A stretch of 64,000 nucleotides of DNA from CAZWRK01 sp964635875 (GTDB lineage Bacteria; Pseudomonadota; Gammaproteobacteria; Burkholderiales; Aquaspirillaceae), in contig CAZWRK010000004.1 in assembly GCA_964635875.1 (NCBI GenBank), positions 13,489 through 77,488 of the forward strand, in the 5' to 3' direction. Below the pieces are notes generated by a model, which was not told where the DNA came from, searched no databases, and worked only from the letters and a program-made list of their open reading frames with translations. The position numbers and the translations under genes were made by a program. This document shows positions 7,340 to 15,880 of this stretch, in pieces. How positions within the stretch are numbered: position 1 is the first letter of the stretch; every line of letters starts with the position of its first letter.

Positions 7340-8638
7340 CTAGTGGAAGAAGGCAAATTTCACAATAAACAGGCCCGAAATCACAATCACCATCGGCGTG
7401 ATGTCTTTGTAACGACCCGACATGAGCTTAATCAGTGCGTAGCTAATAAAGCCAAATGCGATACCGTCGGCAATCGAGTAGGTGAAAGGCATTCCAACCG
7501 CGGTAATCACGGCCGGCGCGGCTTCGGTTAAGTCGTCCCAGTCGATTTCGGCCAGCCCGCGCGTCATCAGAACGGCGACATAGCACAAGGCGGGTGCGGT
7601 GGCGTAAGCGGGCACGGTTCCGGCCAAAGGCGACAAGAAGAGTGCCGCAATAAAGAACAACGCTACGACCACTGCTGTGAGTCCAGTCCGGCCGCCAACG
7701 GCGGTGCCTGCAGCCGATTCAACATAAGCGGTGACGCTGGAGGTGCCGAGCATGCCGCCAGCAATAATGGCAGTGGAATCAGCGAATAATGCTTTTTTCA
7801 GGCGCGGCAATTGGCCGTTTTGATCCAGCAATCCGGCTCGGTGCGAAACACCAATTAAGGTGCCAGTGGTGTCAAACAAGTCGACAAAGAAGAAGATAAA
7901 AATCACCCCAACTAAGCCTGCGTTCAGCGCGCCTGCGATGTCCATTTGCATGAACGTCGGGCTGATAGATGGCGGCATCGCGAAAATGCCTTTGAATTCT
8001 GATAAGCCTAGCAACACCGAACTAAATGTCACAAAGAGCACGCCAATGATGATGGAGCCGGTGACTTTGCGATATTCCAGCGACACGATCAGCAAAAAGC
8101 CAAAAATCGCAAGCAAAGTGCTCGGTGCGGCAATGCTGCCTAAGGTCACGAGCGTGGCTTCGGAGCCGGTAATGACGCCTGCGCCGCGCAAGCCAATAAT
8201 GGCTAAAAACAAGCCGACCCCAGCGGAAATCGCCAGTTTAAGCGAGTGCGGAATGGCGTTGACGATTAGTTCACGCAGTCGAAATGACGTGATCGCGACA
8301 AAAATAAGCCCCGAAATAAATACGGCACCCAGTGCGACTTGCCATGGCACGCCCATGCCTTTGACGACGGCAAAGGTAAAGTAGGCGTTCAGCCCCATCC
8401 CCGGCGCGAGTGCAATCGGGTAGTTCGCGACTAAGCCCATCACGAGTGTGCCAAATGCCGCGGCAATACACGTCGCGACGAAGACGGCATTAAAGTCCAT
8501 GCCGGTTTGGGACAAAATCGCGGGGTTCACGAAAATAATGTAAGCCATCGTCAGGAAGGTGGTCGCACCAGCGATGATTTCGGTTTTGACCGTGGTGCCG
8601 TGTTCCTTAAGCTTGAAATATCGGTCTAGGAATGTCAT
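7340..8638 (-). CDS. NCS2-family purine permease (AzgA/PbuG type, adenine/guanine/hypoxanthine)
   Basis: The 432-residue, very hydrophobic protein has the start of AzgA-type permeases (MTFLDRYFKLKEHGTTVKTE) and family segments such as NPAILSQTGM, APGMGLNAYF and LFDTTGTLIGVS. These permeases import adenine, guanine or hypoxanthine with protons across the inner membrane; the exact substrate cannot be fixed here. The frame stays open to 8863, but homology begins at 8638, the length then matches the family, and an AGG lies nine bases upstream. It is divergent from gmk, which fits a shared purine theme. Confidence 0.9.
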   Translation of the reverse strand: MTFLDRYFKLKEHGTTVKTEIIAGATTFLTMAYIIFVNPAILSQTGMDFNAVFVATCIAAAFGTLVMGLVANYPIALAPGMGLNAYFTFAVVKGMGVPWQVALGAVFISGLIFVAITSFRLRELIVNAIPHSLKLAISAGVGLFLAIIGLRGAGVITGSEATLVTLGSIAAPSTLLAIFGFLLIVSLEYRKVTGSIIIGVLFVTFSSVLLGLSEFKGIFAMPPSISPTFMQMDIAGALNAGLVGVIFIFFFVDLFDTTGTLIGVSHRAGLLDQNGQLPRLKKALFADSTAIIAGGMLGTSSVTAYVESAAGTAVGGRTGLTAVVVALFFIAALFLSPLAGTVPAYATAPALCYVAVLMTRGLAEIDWDDLTEAAPAVITAVGMPFTYSIADGIAFGFISYALIKLMSGRYKDITPMVIVISGLFIVKFAFFH

Positions 8639-8983
8639 GAGAAATAGCCTGCTATCAGGGATTGGGAGGTGATGCCGTGTCTCAGTTTTGAGAAACGGCT
8701 GGGCGGAGCAGAAATGCACGAAGGCGCGGATTCTAACTGAAAATGGGCTGCTTATCCGTGCGAGATCGGGCTGTTTGTCGCTTTTATAGCATCCTATTCT
8801 AAAGTTGAGGTTTTTGACTGAGCAGGCAGAAAGCATGCGATTTTTGTGCCCGTTCGACTGCATCTACATGATTTCTTGGTCTTTCTCTGTGTAAAAACCA
8901 TAAAGCGGCATTCTGCTGGAAAAAGATTTTTATGTTACGCTGCAACATACGCGTATTACGCAAACTGTTGCAGGTCAAAAATC
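8639..8983. other. non-coding gap between divergent purine permease and gmk
   Basis: These 345 bases carry no supported gene. The open frames that cross it are upstream extensions of the two flanking genes. It must hold the promoters for both divergent units. I see no convincing paired -35/-10 elements, no terminator and no recognisable purine riboswitch. The imperfect dyad ATGTT...AACAT at about 8932-8948 is too short to call an operator. Confidence 0.6.
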
Positions 8984-9607
8984 ATGAAAAAAGGCAATAT
9001 TTTTGTGGTGACTGCGCCTTCTGGTGCCGGAAAAACCACGCTTGTCGCAGCGTTGTTGGCGGCTGATCGCGATATTCAGCTGTCGATTTCTTACACGACA
9101 CGTGCACCACGAGAGGGCGAGGTGCATGGAATCCACTATCATTTTATTGATCGGCCTTGCTTTGAAGGCATGATCGCCCGTGGTGAATTCTTGGAGCATG
9201 CCGAGGTGTATGGCAATTATTACGGCACATCGGAGGTTTGGATTCGCGATCAAATTTCTGCGGGTCGGGATTTATTGCTAGAAATTGATTGGCAGGGTGC
9301 TCAGCAAGTGCGTCGGTTGTTCCCAGAGGCGATTGGCATTTTTATTTTGCCGCCTTCTATTGATGCGTTGGGTTCGCGGTTGCGCAATCGCGGTAAAGAT
9401 TCTGAAGAGGTGATTTGTCAGCGTTTAGCGGTCGTGCGATCGGAAATTGATCACGCGGGCGAGGCGGACTATTTGATCATTAATGAAGAGATCGACACCG
9501 CTGTTCGTGACTTTGTGAGCATCGTGCGCGCAGAGCGACTCCGTACAACGTATCAAATGGCGCGCCGGTCACGCCAGATTTCTGAAATGCAGAGTTTGGA
9601 TCGTTAA
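8984..9607 (+). CDS. gmk: guanylate kinase
   Basis: Guanylate kinase phosphorylates GMP to GDP with ATP in the cytosol. The 207-residue protein starts MKKGNIFVVTAPSGAGKTTL, giving the P-loop APSGAGKTT at residues 11-19. The GMP-binding segment SYTTRAPREGEVHG and HAEVYGNYYGTS are present, as is DWQGAQQVR. The longer frame from 8846 is rejected because it adds residues absent from the family. The order gmk-rpoZ-spoT is the standard proteobacterial arrangement and links guanine nucleotide supply to (p)ppGpp metabolism. Confidence 0.96.
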   Translation: MKKGNIFVVTAPSGAGKTTLVAALLAADRDIQLSISYTTRAPREGEVHGIHYHFIDRPCFEGMIARGEFLEHAEVYGNYYGTSEVWIRDQISAGRDLLLEIDWQGAQQVRRLFPEAIGIFILPPSIDALGSRLRNRGKDSEEVICQRLAVVRSEIDHAGEADYLIINEEIDTAVRDFVSIVRAERLRTTYQMARRSRQISEMQSLDR

Positions 9608-9669
9608 GTGTGTGTGACCGCCAGAGTGTGTTTGGCGGGTGTTTTTATTTTTGTTTAAAGGAATTTTTC

Positions 9670-9873
9670 ATGGCTCGCGTCACTGTTGAAGAGTGTTTGA
9701 AGCATATCGGTAACCGTTTTGATCTGACTTTGGCTGCGACCTATCGTGCACGCCAAGTGGCAACAGGGGCAACAACGTTGGTTGAAGCGGGTCGGGATAA
9801 ACCGACGGTGGTGGCTCTGCGTGAAATTGCAGCAGGTCATGTTGGTCTTGAAGTATTGAAGCGCCGGCCCTAA
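9670..9873 (+). CDS. rpoZ: RNA polymerase omega subunit
   Basis: The 67-residue protein MARVTVEECLKHIGNRFDLT... is the omega subunit, which binds the beta' subunit, assists RNA polymerase assembly and contributes to one of the two ppGpp sites. ATG at 9670 is preceded by AAAGGAA about seven bases upstream. The frame from 9610 adds 20 non-homologous residues and is rejected. It is somewhat shorter than the E. coli protein, which is common in betaproteobacteria. Confidence 0.95.
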   Translation: MARVTVEECLKHIGNRFDLTLAATYRARQVATGATTLVEAGRDKPTVVALREIAAGHVGLEVLKRRP

Positions 9874-9906
9874 GCCGGTTGTGATTAAGATGGATAGGGT
9901 ATAGAT

Positions 9907-12081
9907 ATGAACGTGCTACAAAACGAATTGATTTCAGCGGGGGGTGAAGGGGAGTACGTCGCCCTCGTTGAGGCCGAGGCTCAAGCCTTGTTCGATGCCG
10001 CAGCGCTATACCTTCGTCCTGAAGACGTTGACACCATTCGGCGGGCATTTGCGTTTAGTCGGGCGGCGCATTGTGGGCAAATTCGCAAAAGCGGTGAGCC
10101 TTACATTACGCACCCGATTGCGGTGGCAAAAATTCTGACGGATTGGCGCATTGATTCTCAGGGTTTATGCGCCGCCCTGCTGCACGATGTCATGGAGGAT
10201 ACGGGGGTTGCCAAGCTGACGCTCGCGGAACATTTTGGTAAGTCGGTTGCAGATTTGGTCGACGGCTTGTCCAAGCTCGAAAAGCTTGAGTACCAAACCC
10301 GCGAAGCTGCGCAAGCTGAGAATTTCCGAAAAATGGTGTTAGCGATGGCGCAAGACATTCGTGTCATCATCGTGAAGCTGGCTGACCGCCTGCACAACAT
10401 GAGCACGCTAGATGCCATGCGCGAGGATAAACGCCAGCGGATCGCGCAAGAAACCTTAGATATTTATGCGCCGATTGCGAATCGAATTGGCCTCAATAAA
10501 GTCTACCGAACACTCGAAGATTTATCGTTTCAGCACTTACACCCGCATCGTTATCAAGTCATTCTCAAAGCCATTCACGCTGCACGTGGCAATCGTCGCG
10601 AATTAGTTGACAAAATTTTAGAAAATATTAGTGCCCGACTAGAAGAAACAAAGATTGACGCTCTGATTAAGGGGCGAGAAAAAAATCTTTATAGCATCTA
10701 CCGAAAAATGCAGGAAAAGCACCTGAGTTTTTCTGAGGTTTTGGATATTTATGCGTTTCGTGTTGTGGTGAAAGACACGCCGAGTTGTTACCTTGCCCTA
10801 GGGGTGCTGCATAGCCTCTATAAACCGATTCCCGGTAAGTTCAAAGATTACATTGCTATTCCTAAGGGCAATGGCTACCAGTCGCTCCATACCACGTTGT
10901 TCGGCCCGTACGGCACCCCCATTGAAATTCAGATTCGCACTCAAGAAATGCATCGGATTGCTGAAACCGGTGTGGCAAGCCATTGGATGTATAAGTCCGG
11001 CGACGCCTCGATTGATCAGGCGCAACAGCGCACACATCAATGGTTACAGGATATTTTGGATATTCAAGCCGAGTCTGGCGATGCGATCGAATTTTTAGAG
11101 CATATCAAGGTCGATTTATTCCCTGACGAAGTGTATGTTTTCACGCCCAAAGGCAAGATTATGGTTTTGCCTCAGGGGTCGACCGCCGTCGATTTTGCGT
11201 ATGCTGTGCACACTGATATTGGCCATCGTTGCACCGGTGCAAAGGTGAACCATGAAATGGTTTCGCTGCGAACGCGGCTGAAAAATGGCGATCAAGTTGA
11301 GGTGATCACGGCCCCGCACGCCAAGCCAAATCCGTCTTGGTTAGGGTTTGTGACCAGTGGCCGCGCACGGAGCCATATTCGCAACTTCTTAAAAGGCATG
11401 CATCGAGAGGAAGCGGTCGAATTGGGCGAGCGTCTCTTGGTGCAGTCGGTGAACTCACTTTCGACACGAGGCTTTACGCTGGATGCCGAAGTGTGGGAAA
11501 TGTACCTTCGTGAGTTTGCCGAGCGTGGTCATACGCGCTTGGATGTCTTGTCGGACATTGGGACAGGCAAGCAGCTGCCGGTGGTGGTGGCGAGTCGCTT
11601 GTTAGAAATTGCGGGTGAAGCGCTTGGCGCCAGTGTTCGCTCAGGCCCGATCACCATTCGGGGGACCGAAGGCGCTTCTTTGCAATTCTCCCCGTGTTGC
11701 AATCCGATTCCGGGCGATGTGGTGGTCGGCACAGTGAATAAGGGTCAAGGTGTCTTGGTGCATCGCCATGATTGTGCGAATGCACATAAAATCGACGCAG
11801 AAAAATTATTGGACATGGAGTGGGATCTTGTTCAACCTGCTCTGTTTGGCGTGCCGGTCTTAGTTTTGGCAAAAAGCGAGCGCGGTGCACTGGCTAGCGT
11901 TGCCGCTGCGATCACTGAAGCTTCGGCCAATATTGAAAGCGTTGATATGCAAGACGCCCATTCTGGCGAGGGGTATGTGCAAATTCGTTTCCGGCTTCAA
12001 GTTGAAGGTGTGACGCATTTGGATACTGTTCTGTTAGGCATTCAATCTCAGCCTGCCGTGGTACGTGCTACCCGTGGTTGA
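9907..12081 (+). CDS. spoT: bifunctional (p)ppGpp synthetase/hydrolase
   Basis: The 724-residue cytosolic enzyme makes and degrades the alarmone (p)ppGpp. The N-terminal HD hydrolase domain has its His93-Asp94 dyad in LLHDVMEDTG and upstream KSGEPYITHP. The synthetase domain (about 240-370) contains NLYSIYRKM, GNGYQSLHTT and EIQIRTQEMH. TGS follows at about 400-460 and a C-terminal ACT domain at about 650-724. An intact hydrolase dyad and position after rpoZ favour the SpoT name over a RelA-type synthetase. It is followed 15 bases later by thiS, an unusually tight link. Confidence 0.95.
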   Translation: MNVLQNELISAGGEGEYVALVEAEAQALFDAAALYLRPEDVDTIRRAFAFSRAAHCGQIRKSGEPYITHPIAVAKILTDWRIDSQGLCAALLHDVMEDTGVAKLTLAEHFGKSVADLVDGLSKLEKLEYQTREAAQAENFRKMVLAMAQDIRVIIVKLADRLHNMSTLDAMREDKRQRIAQETLDIYAPIANRIGLNKVYRTLEDLSFQHLHPHRYQVILKAIHAARGNRRELVDKILENISARLEETKIDALIKGREKNLYSIYRKMQEKHLSFSEVLDIYAFRVVVKDTPSCYLALGVLHSLYKPIPGKFKDYIAIPKGNGYQSLHTTLFGPYGTPIEIQIRTQEMHRIAETGVASHWMYKSGDASIDQAQQRTHQWLQDILDIQAESGDAIEFLEHIKVDLFPDEVYVFTPKGKIMVLPQGSTAVDFAYAVHTDIGHRCTGAKVNHEMVSLRTRLKNGDQVEVITAPHAKPNPSWLGFVTSGRARSHIRNFLKGMHREEAVELGERLLVQSVNSLSTRGFTLDAEVWEMYLREFAERGHTRLDVLSDIGTGKQLPVVVASRLLEIAGEALGASVRSGPITIRGTEGASLQFSPCCNPIPGDVVVGTVNKGQGVLVHRHDCANAHKIDAEKLLDMEWDLVQPALFGVPVLVLAKSERGALASVAAAITEASANIESVDMQDAHSGEGYVQIRFRLQVEGVTHLDTVLLGIQSQPAVVRATRG

Positions 12082-12096
12082 TTCTGGTTTAACAAT

Positions 12097-12297
12097 ATGA
12101 ATATTTTGATTAATGGTGTGTCGTATACGTTGCCTGAATCGGCATATTTAAGCGATGCATTGCAATTGCTCGCGCTCGCTGGAAAGCGAGTGGCATGTGA
12201 GCTCAATGGCGAAATTGTGCCGCGTAGTCGTTATGCAGAGACAGTGCTCGCTGAGGGCGATTCTATTGAGCTGGTTGTCGCGGTCGGTGGAGGGTAA
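12097..12297 (+). CDS. thiS: sulfur carrier protein ThiS
   Basis: The 66-residue ubiquitin-like protein ends in VVAVGGG, supplying the C-terminal Gly-Gly that is adenylated and converted to a thiocarboxylate to deliver sulfur for the thiazole ring of thiamin. Length equals that of the E. coli protein. It begins 15 bases after spoT and precedes thiG, whose product uses it. No thiF, thiE or thiC is in the window, and no TPP riboswitch is visible upstream, since the space to spoT is too small. Confidence 0.93.
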   Translation: MNILINGVSYTLPESAYLSDALQLLALAGKRVACELNGEIVPRSRYAETVLAEGDSIELVVAVGGG

Positions 12298-12379
12298 TCC
12301 ATATCGTGACCTAGAATGGGCCGGTATGGCGTTGTTGGAACGTGATGGGCGTTTTTGGATAAAGACCTAAGGAATGGTA

Positions 12380-13168
12380 ATGGATCAGCTTGTGATTGCC
12401 GGTCGGGCGTATGGTTCTCGGCTGTTAGTGGGCACTGGAAAATATAAAGACTTCACCGAGACGGCTCAGGCATTGGATGCTTCGGGTGCAGAAATTGTCA
12501 CGGTTGCGATCCGTCGGGTTAATCTGGGCCAAAATGCAAACGAGCCAAATTTATTGGATGCCTTGCCCGCAAATCGCTATACCTTGCTGCCAAATACAGC
12601 CGGTTGCTATAGCGCAGAAGACGCGGTGCGGACTTTACGTTTGGCACGTGAGCTATTAGACGATCATCGTTTGGTTAAACTTGAAGTATTGGGCGATGAA
12701 AAAACGCTCTTTCCAAATGTCACAGAAACCCTCAAAGCAGCTGAAACGTTGGTTAAAGAAGGTTTTGATGTGATGGTGTACACCAGCGATGATCCGATTA
12801 TTGCGCGCCAGTTGGAAGAAATTGGTTGCTGCGCGATTATGCCGCTGGCGAGTCTGATTGGCTCGGGGATGGGGATTTTGAATCCGTGGAATTTGCAGCT
12901 GATTATTGAGCAAAGCAAGGTGCCGGTCTTGGTCGACGCTGGGGTTGGAACCGCGAGCGATGCCGCGATTGCAATGGAGCTGGGGTGTGACGGGATTTTG
13001 ATGAATACCGCGATTGCGGCAGCGGGTGATCCTATTCGTATGGCACGTGCGATGCGTTTGGGGGTTGAGGCCGGTCGTGAGGCGTTTTTGGCGGGCAGAA
13101 TGCCGAAAAAACTGTACCACGGCAGCCCAAGTTCGCCGGTCGCTGGACGAATTTCTTCGGCCTCATAA
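12380..13168 (+). CDS. thiG: thiazole synthase ThiG
   Basis: ThiG is a TIM-barrel enzyme that forms the thiazole phosphate moiety of thiamin from 1-deoxyxylulose 5-phosphate, a glycine-derived imine and ThiS thiocarboxylate. The 262-residue protein has RLLVGTGKYKD near the start, the Schiff-base Lys100 in LVKLEVLGD, and PVLVDAGVGTASDA. AAGGA at 12369-12373 lies six bases before the ATG at 12380 and directly touches the ATG at 12374, so 12380 is taken. The 82 bases between thiS and thiG hold no further gene. Confidence 0.95.
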   Translation: MDQLVIAGRAYGSRLLVGTGKYKDFTETAQALDASGAEIVTVAIRRVNLGQNANEPNLLDALPANRYTLLPNTAGCYSAEDAVRTLRLARELLDDHRLVKLEVLGDEKTLFPNVTETLKAAETLVKEGFDVMVYTSDDPIIARQLEEIGCCAIMPLASLIGSGMGILNPWNLQLIIEQSKVPVLVDAGVGTASDAAIAMELGCDGILMNTAIAAAGDPIRMARAMRLGVEAGREAFLAGRMPKKLYHGSPSSPVAGRISSAS

Positions 13169-13205
13169 AGATTCTTTTCAAATCAGGGTTTTATAAGTCA
13201 TAAAA

Positions 13206-13225
13206 AACTGATAAAATCATCAGTT
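13206..13225 (+). other. short hairpin upstream of rpsU
   Basis: AACTGAT (13206-13212) and ATCAGTT (13219-13225) form a seven-base perfect stem with a six-base loop. The T run (13235-13242) lies about nine bases beyond the stem, too far for a classical terminator of thiG. The loop region also contains TAAAAT (13212-13217), a -10-like hexamer, without a good -35. The role is undecided. Confidence 0.3.
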
Positions 13226-13268
13226 CATTTGCTGTTTTTTTTATCTTGTAAAGGACTGGTGATTTTTC

Positions 13269-13481
13269 ATGCCAAGCGTTCGCGTGAAAGAGAATGAGCC
13301 GTTTGAAGTGGCAATGCGCCGTTTTAAACGTGGTGTCGAGAAAACAGGTCTTCTGACCGAACTGCGTGCGCGTGAGTTCTACGAGAAGCCTACAGCTGAG
13401 CGTAAGCGTAAGAAAGCCGCTGCCGTTAAGCGCCATTACAAGCGCCTGCGCAGCCAGACACTGCCGCCCAAACTCTACTGA
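13269..13481 (+). CDS. rpsU: 30S ribosomal protein S21
   Basis: The 70-residue basic protein starts MPSVRVKENEPFEVAMRRFKR and has the AERKRKKAAAVKRH tail of S21, a small-subunit protein that helps start translation by supporting the Shine-Dalgarno interaction. It heads the rpsU-yqeY-dnaG-rpoD macromolecular-synthesis cluster. AAAGGAC about 12 bases before the ATG may be its ribosome-binding site. Confidence 0.97.
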   Translation: MPSVRVKENEPFEVAMRRFKRGVEKTGLLTELRAREFYEKPTAERKRKKAAAVKRHYKRLRSQTLPPKLY

Positions 13482-13509
13482 TATCTCGGTCTCATTCCGC
13501 GATATGCAA

Positions 13510-13546
13510 CGAAACCGCGAGCGTAAGCTTGCGGTTTCGCCGTTTT
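13510..13546 (+). terminator. hairpin after rpsU, terminator or attenuator
   Basis: A 12-base stem (13510-13521 with 13528-13539, one G-T pair) encloses a six-base loop and is followed after three bases by TTTT (13543-13546). It resembles the partial terminator or processing site known between rpsU and dnaG in E. coli, which lets S21 be made in excess over primase and sigma. Confidence 0.6.
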
Positions 13547-13593
13547 CAGCCTGTCGTCCTGATAGGCATGTTTCTACCCTCGGAGAGTCTCCC

Positions 13594-14043
13594 ATGAGCC
13601 TAAAAGCCCGTATTCAAGATGATATGAAATCTGCCATGAAAGCGCGTGAGGCCGACCGCCTTGGCACGATTCGTTTGCTCATGGCCGCGATGAAACAAAA
13701 AGAAGTCGATGAGCGTATCGAGCTGGATGACGCAGCAATTGTGGCTGTAATTGATAAAATGCTGAAGCAGCGCCGCGATTCCGCGAGCCAATACCAAAAT
13801 GCCGGTCGCCAAGAGTTGGCCGACAAAGAGAATTTTGAAATTTCCGTGCTGTCCACTTACATGCCTGCCGCTTTGTCCGACGAAGAAATTGATGCTGCGA
13901 TTGCCAGTGCAATGGCCGCCGTCAATGCAAGCGGCCCGCAAGACATGGGCAAGGTTATTGGCGTCGTCAAGCCTGCCCTCGCTGGTCGTGTCGATATGGC
14001 CGAAGTGTCTGGCCGCATCAAAGCTCGTTTGGCTGCACTGTAA
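13594..14043 (+). CDS. GatB/YqeY domain-containing protein
   Basis: The 149-residue protein is a stand-alone YqeY domain, related to the tail of the GatB subunit of tRNA-dependent amidotransferase. Recognisable parts are MKSAMKAREADRLGTIRLL, YQNAGRQELADKE, LSTYMPAALSDEE and MGKVIGVVKPALAGR. Such proteins are often encoded between rpsU and dnaG and may bind tRNA, but no activity is established. ATG at 13594 is chosen because GGAG at 13582-13585 lies eight bases upstream; the frame extension to 13366 overlaps rpsU and is rejected. Confidence 0.93.
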   Translation: MSLKARIQDDMKSAMKAREADRLGTIRLLMAAMKQKEVDERIELDDAAIVAVIDKMLKQRRDSASQYQNAGRQELADKENFEISVLSTYMPAALSDEEIDAAIASAMAAVNASGPQDMGKVIGVVKPALAGRVDMAEVSGRIKARLAAL

Positions 14044-14054
14044 GTTAGGCGCGG

Positions 14055-15818
14055 ATGATCCCGCAGGATTTTATCGACCAAGTTTTAGCGCGCGCTGACA
14101 TTGTTGAGGTCATCGAGCACTACGTGCCACTGAAAAAAAGTGGCCATAACTACATGGCGTGCTGTCCTTTCCATAAAGAAAAATCGCCGTCGTTTTCTGT
14201 AAGCCCGCAAAAACAGTTTTATCACTGCTTTGGCTGTGGGGCGCACGGCAATGCGATTAGTTTTTTGATGGAATATGGCGGGATGGGGTTTGTTGATGCC
14301 GTGGAGGATTTGGCGACTCGTTTGGGTATGCCTGTTCCCAAGGTTGCAGGGCAAGGCGATCGTCAGGCGCTTTCTGCAAAGCGTGAACAGCTGTCCGCAT
14401 TGCAAGATTATCTCGCGCTTGCCGTTCGCTTTTATAAACACACCTTAAAAAACAGTCCCGAGGCCATTGAGTATCTCAAGTCGCGTGGTGTGAGCGGTGT
14501 GATTGCCGCCCGTTTTTTGCTGGGTTTCGCGCCATCGGGTTGGAATAGTTTGCAAAGTGTATTTTCTGACTATATGGACCCTGCTCTGATTGAGTGTGGT
14601 TTGTTAATTCAGAAAGAAGACGGCGCACGCTATGACCGATTTCGGGAGCGAATTATGTTTCCGATTCGCAATGCCCGCGGGGTGATGATTGGGTTTGGTG
14701 GCCGAGTTTTAGGCTCGGGTGAGCCAAAGTATTTGAACTCCCCCGAAACGCCTCTTTTTGAAAAAGGGCGTGAGTTATATGGCTTATTTGAGGGGCGGCA
14801 GGCAATTCGTGAAAAAAATTGCGTGCTCGTCGTCGAAGGCTATATGGATGTGGTGATGTTGGCCCAACATGGTATTTCATATGCTGTAGCGACTTTAGGG
14901 ACGGCGACCACACCGCACCATATCGAAGTTTTGATGCGCCAAGCAGACCAAATCGTCTTTTGCTTTGATGGTGATTCGGCTGGTAAGCGCGCCGCGTGGC
15001 GGGCGCTTGAGAATAGCCTTTCTCGTCTACAAGATGGCAAATTATTGTCGTTTTTGTTTTTGCCGGATGGCCATGACCCTGACAGTTTTGTCCGCGAATA
15101 TGGTGCAGAGGCCTTTGAACAGGCGATTGAAACCACGGCTTTGCCTTTGTCGGTGTACTTCATTCGGGGCTTGTGTGAGTTGGCAGATTTGTCGACCTCA
15201 GAAGGCCGTGCCGAATGTATTCGGCGGGCGGGGCCATTGGTTCGCGAAGTTCGCGCACCGGCATTGAGCCTGATGATTCGGAAACGTTTGGCCGAATTGA
15301 CTAAAGTAGAACTAAGCGAATTTGATCAACTGATTGGAATCGTTCAGACGCGAGCATCTGGGCAGCGCGGTCACCGCCCGCCACCCTCTGTACAGCGTCC
15401 ACAGGTTTCTTTAGCCAGAAAAGTATTACGTTGGATCATGCTAGATCCGGTCTTGGCTTTGAAGGTACATCTCCCCGAAGTCGAGTGTGAAGGTGATATG
15501 GCGATATTGGCGGCCGTGTGCCGCATTGCCCAGAGGGCAGAAAGCCAAGACCTTGCGCCTCAACAACTTTGGGAATACCTCAGAGCCGCGCCGGAATGGC
15601 AGCAAATCGAGGCGATGGCGGGCGTATTAATGCAACACGATCCTGCCTTGTCTCAAGTAGTAGATAGTGTTGAGTTTGAAGATGCTTTAAAAAAACTCGC
15701 GGGCCAATTTATTTCGGCACGACTGGATTATTTAAAGCATAAGGATAGCCATGGAGGGCTAGAAGCATCCGAAAAACGGGAGCTTTTAGCACTACTCACC
15801 CGACCCATTGAGTCGTAA
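14055..15818 (+). CDS. dnaG: DNA primase
   Basis: DnaG makes RNA primers for lagging-strand synthesis. The 587-residue protein has the N-terminal zinc-binding domain (Cys37, His40, Cys58, Cys61, with KSPSFSVSP between), a TOPRIM catalytic domain starting near EGYMDVVM (about residue 261) with FDGDSAGKRAA further on, and a C-terminal DnaB-binding region that is divergent as usual. The start lies 11 bases after yqeY. The family length is about 580-660, so it is complete. Confidence 0.96.
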   Translation: MIPQDFIDQVLARADIVEVIEHYVPLKKSGHNYMACCPFHKEKSPSFSVSPQKQFYHCFGCGAHGNAISFLMEYGGMGFVDAVEDLATRLGMPVPKVAGQGDRQALSAKREQLSALQDYLALAVRFYKHTLKNSPEAIEYLKSRGVSGVIAARFLLGFAPSGWNSLQSVFSDYMDPALIECGLLIQKEDGARYDRFRERIMFPIRNARGVMIGFGGRVLGSGEPKYLNSPETPLFEKGRELYGLFEGRQAIREKNCVLVVEGYMDVVMLAQHGISYAVATLGTATTPHHIEVLMRQADQIVFCFDGDSAGKRAAWRALENSLSRLQDGKLLSFLFLPDGHDPDSFVREYGAEAFEQAIETTALPLSVYFIRGLCELADLSTSEGRAECIRRAGPLVREVRAPALSLMIRKRLAELTKVELSEFDQLIGIVQTRASGQRGHRPPPSVQRPQVSLARKVLRWIMLDPVLALKVHLPEVECEGDMAILAAVCRIAQRAESQDLAPQQLWEYLRAAPEWQQIEAMAGVLMQHDPALSQVVDSVEFEDALKKLAGQFISARLDYLKHKDSHGGLEASEKRELLALLTRPIES

Positions 15819-15880
15819 TTAGGGTCGGTATGGCTATGTTACATTTAACATATGTGAGCTAGATTCGAGCAGGAAGCAAG

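Noticed and set aside
7860..8384. 174-codon open frame opposite the purine permease
   Set aside because: Lys/Met/Thr-rich mirror of a membrane protein; no Shine-Dalgarno sequence or known domain.
8639..8983. purine riboswitch in the permease/gmk intergenic region
   Set aside because: No conserved purine-aptamer core or expression-platform hairpin could be recognised, and these riboswitches are rare in proteobacteria.
13191..13595. 134-codon open frame antisense to rpsU
   Set aside because: Covers the rpsU gene and its terminator hairpin; rpsU is certain.
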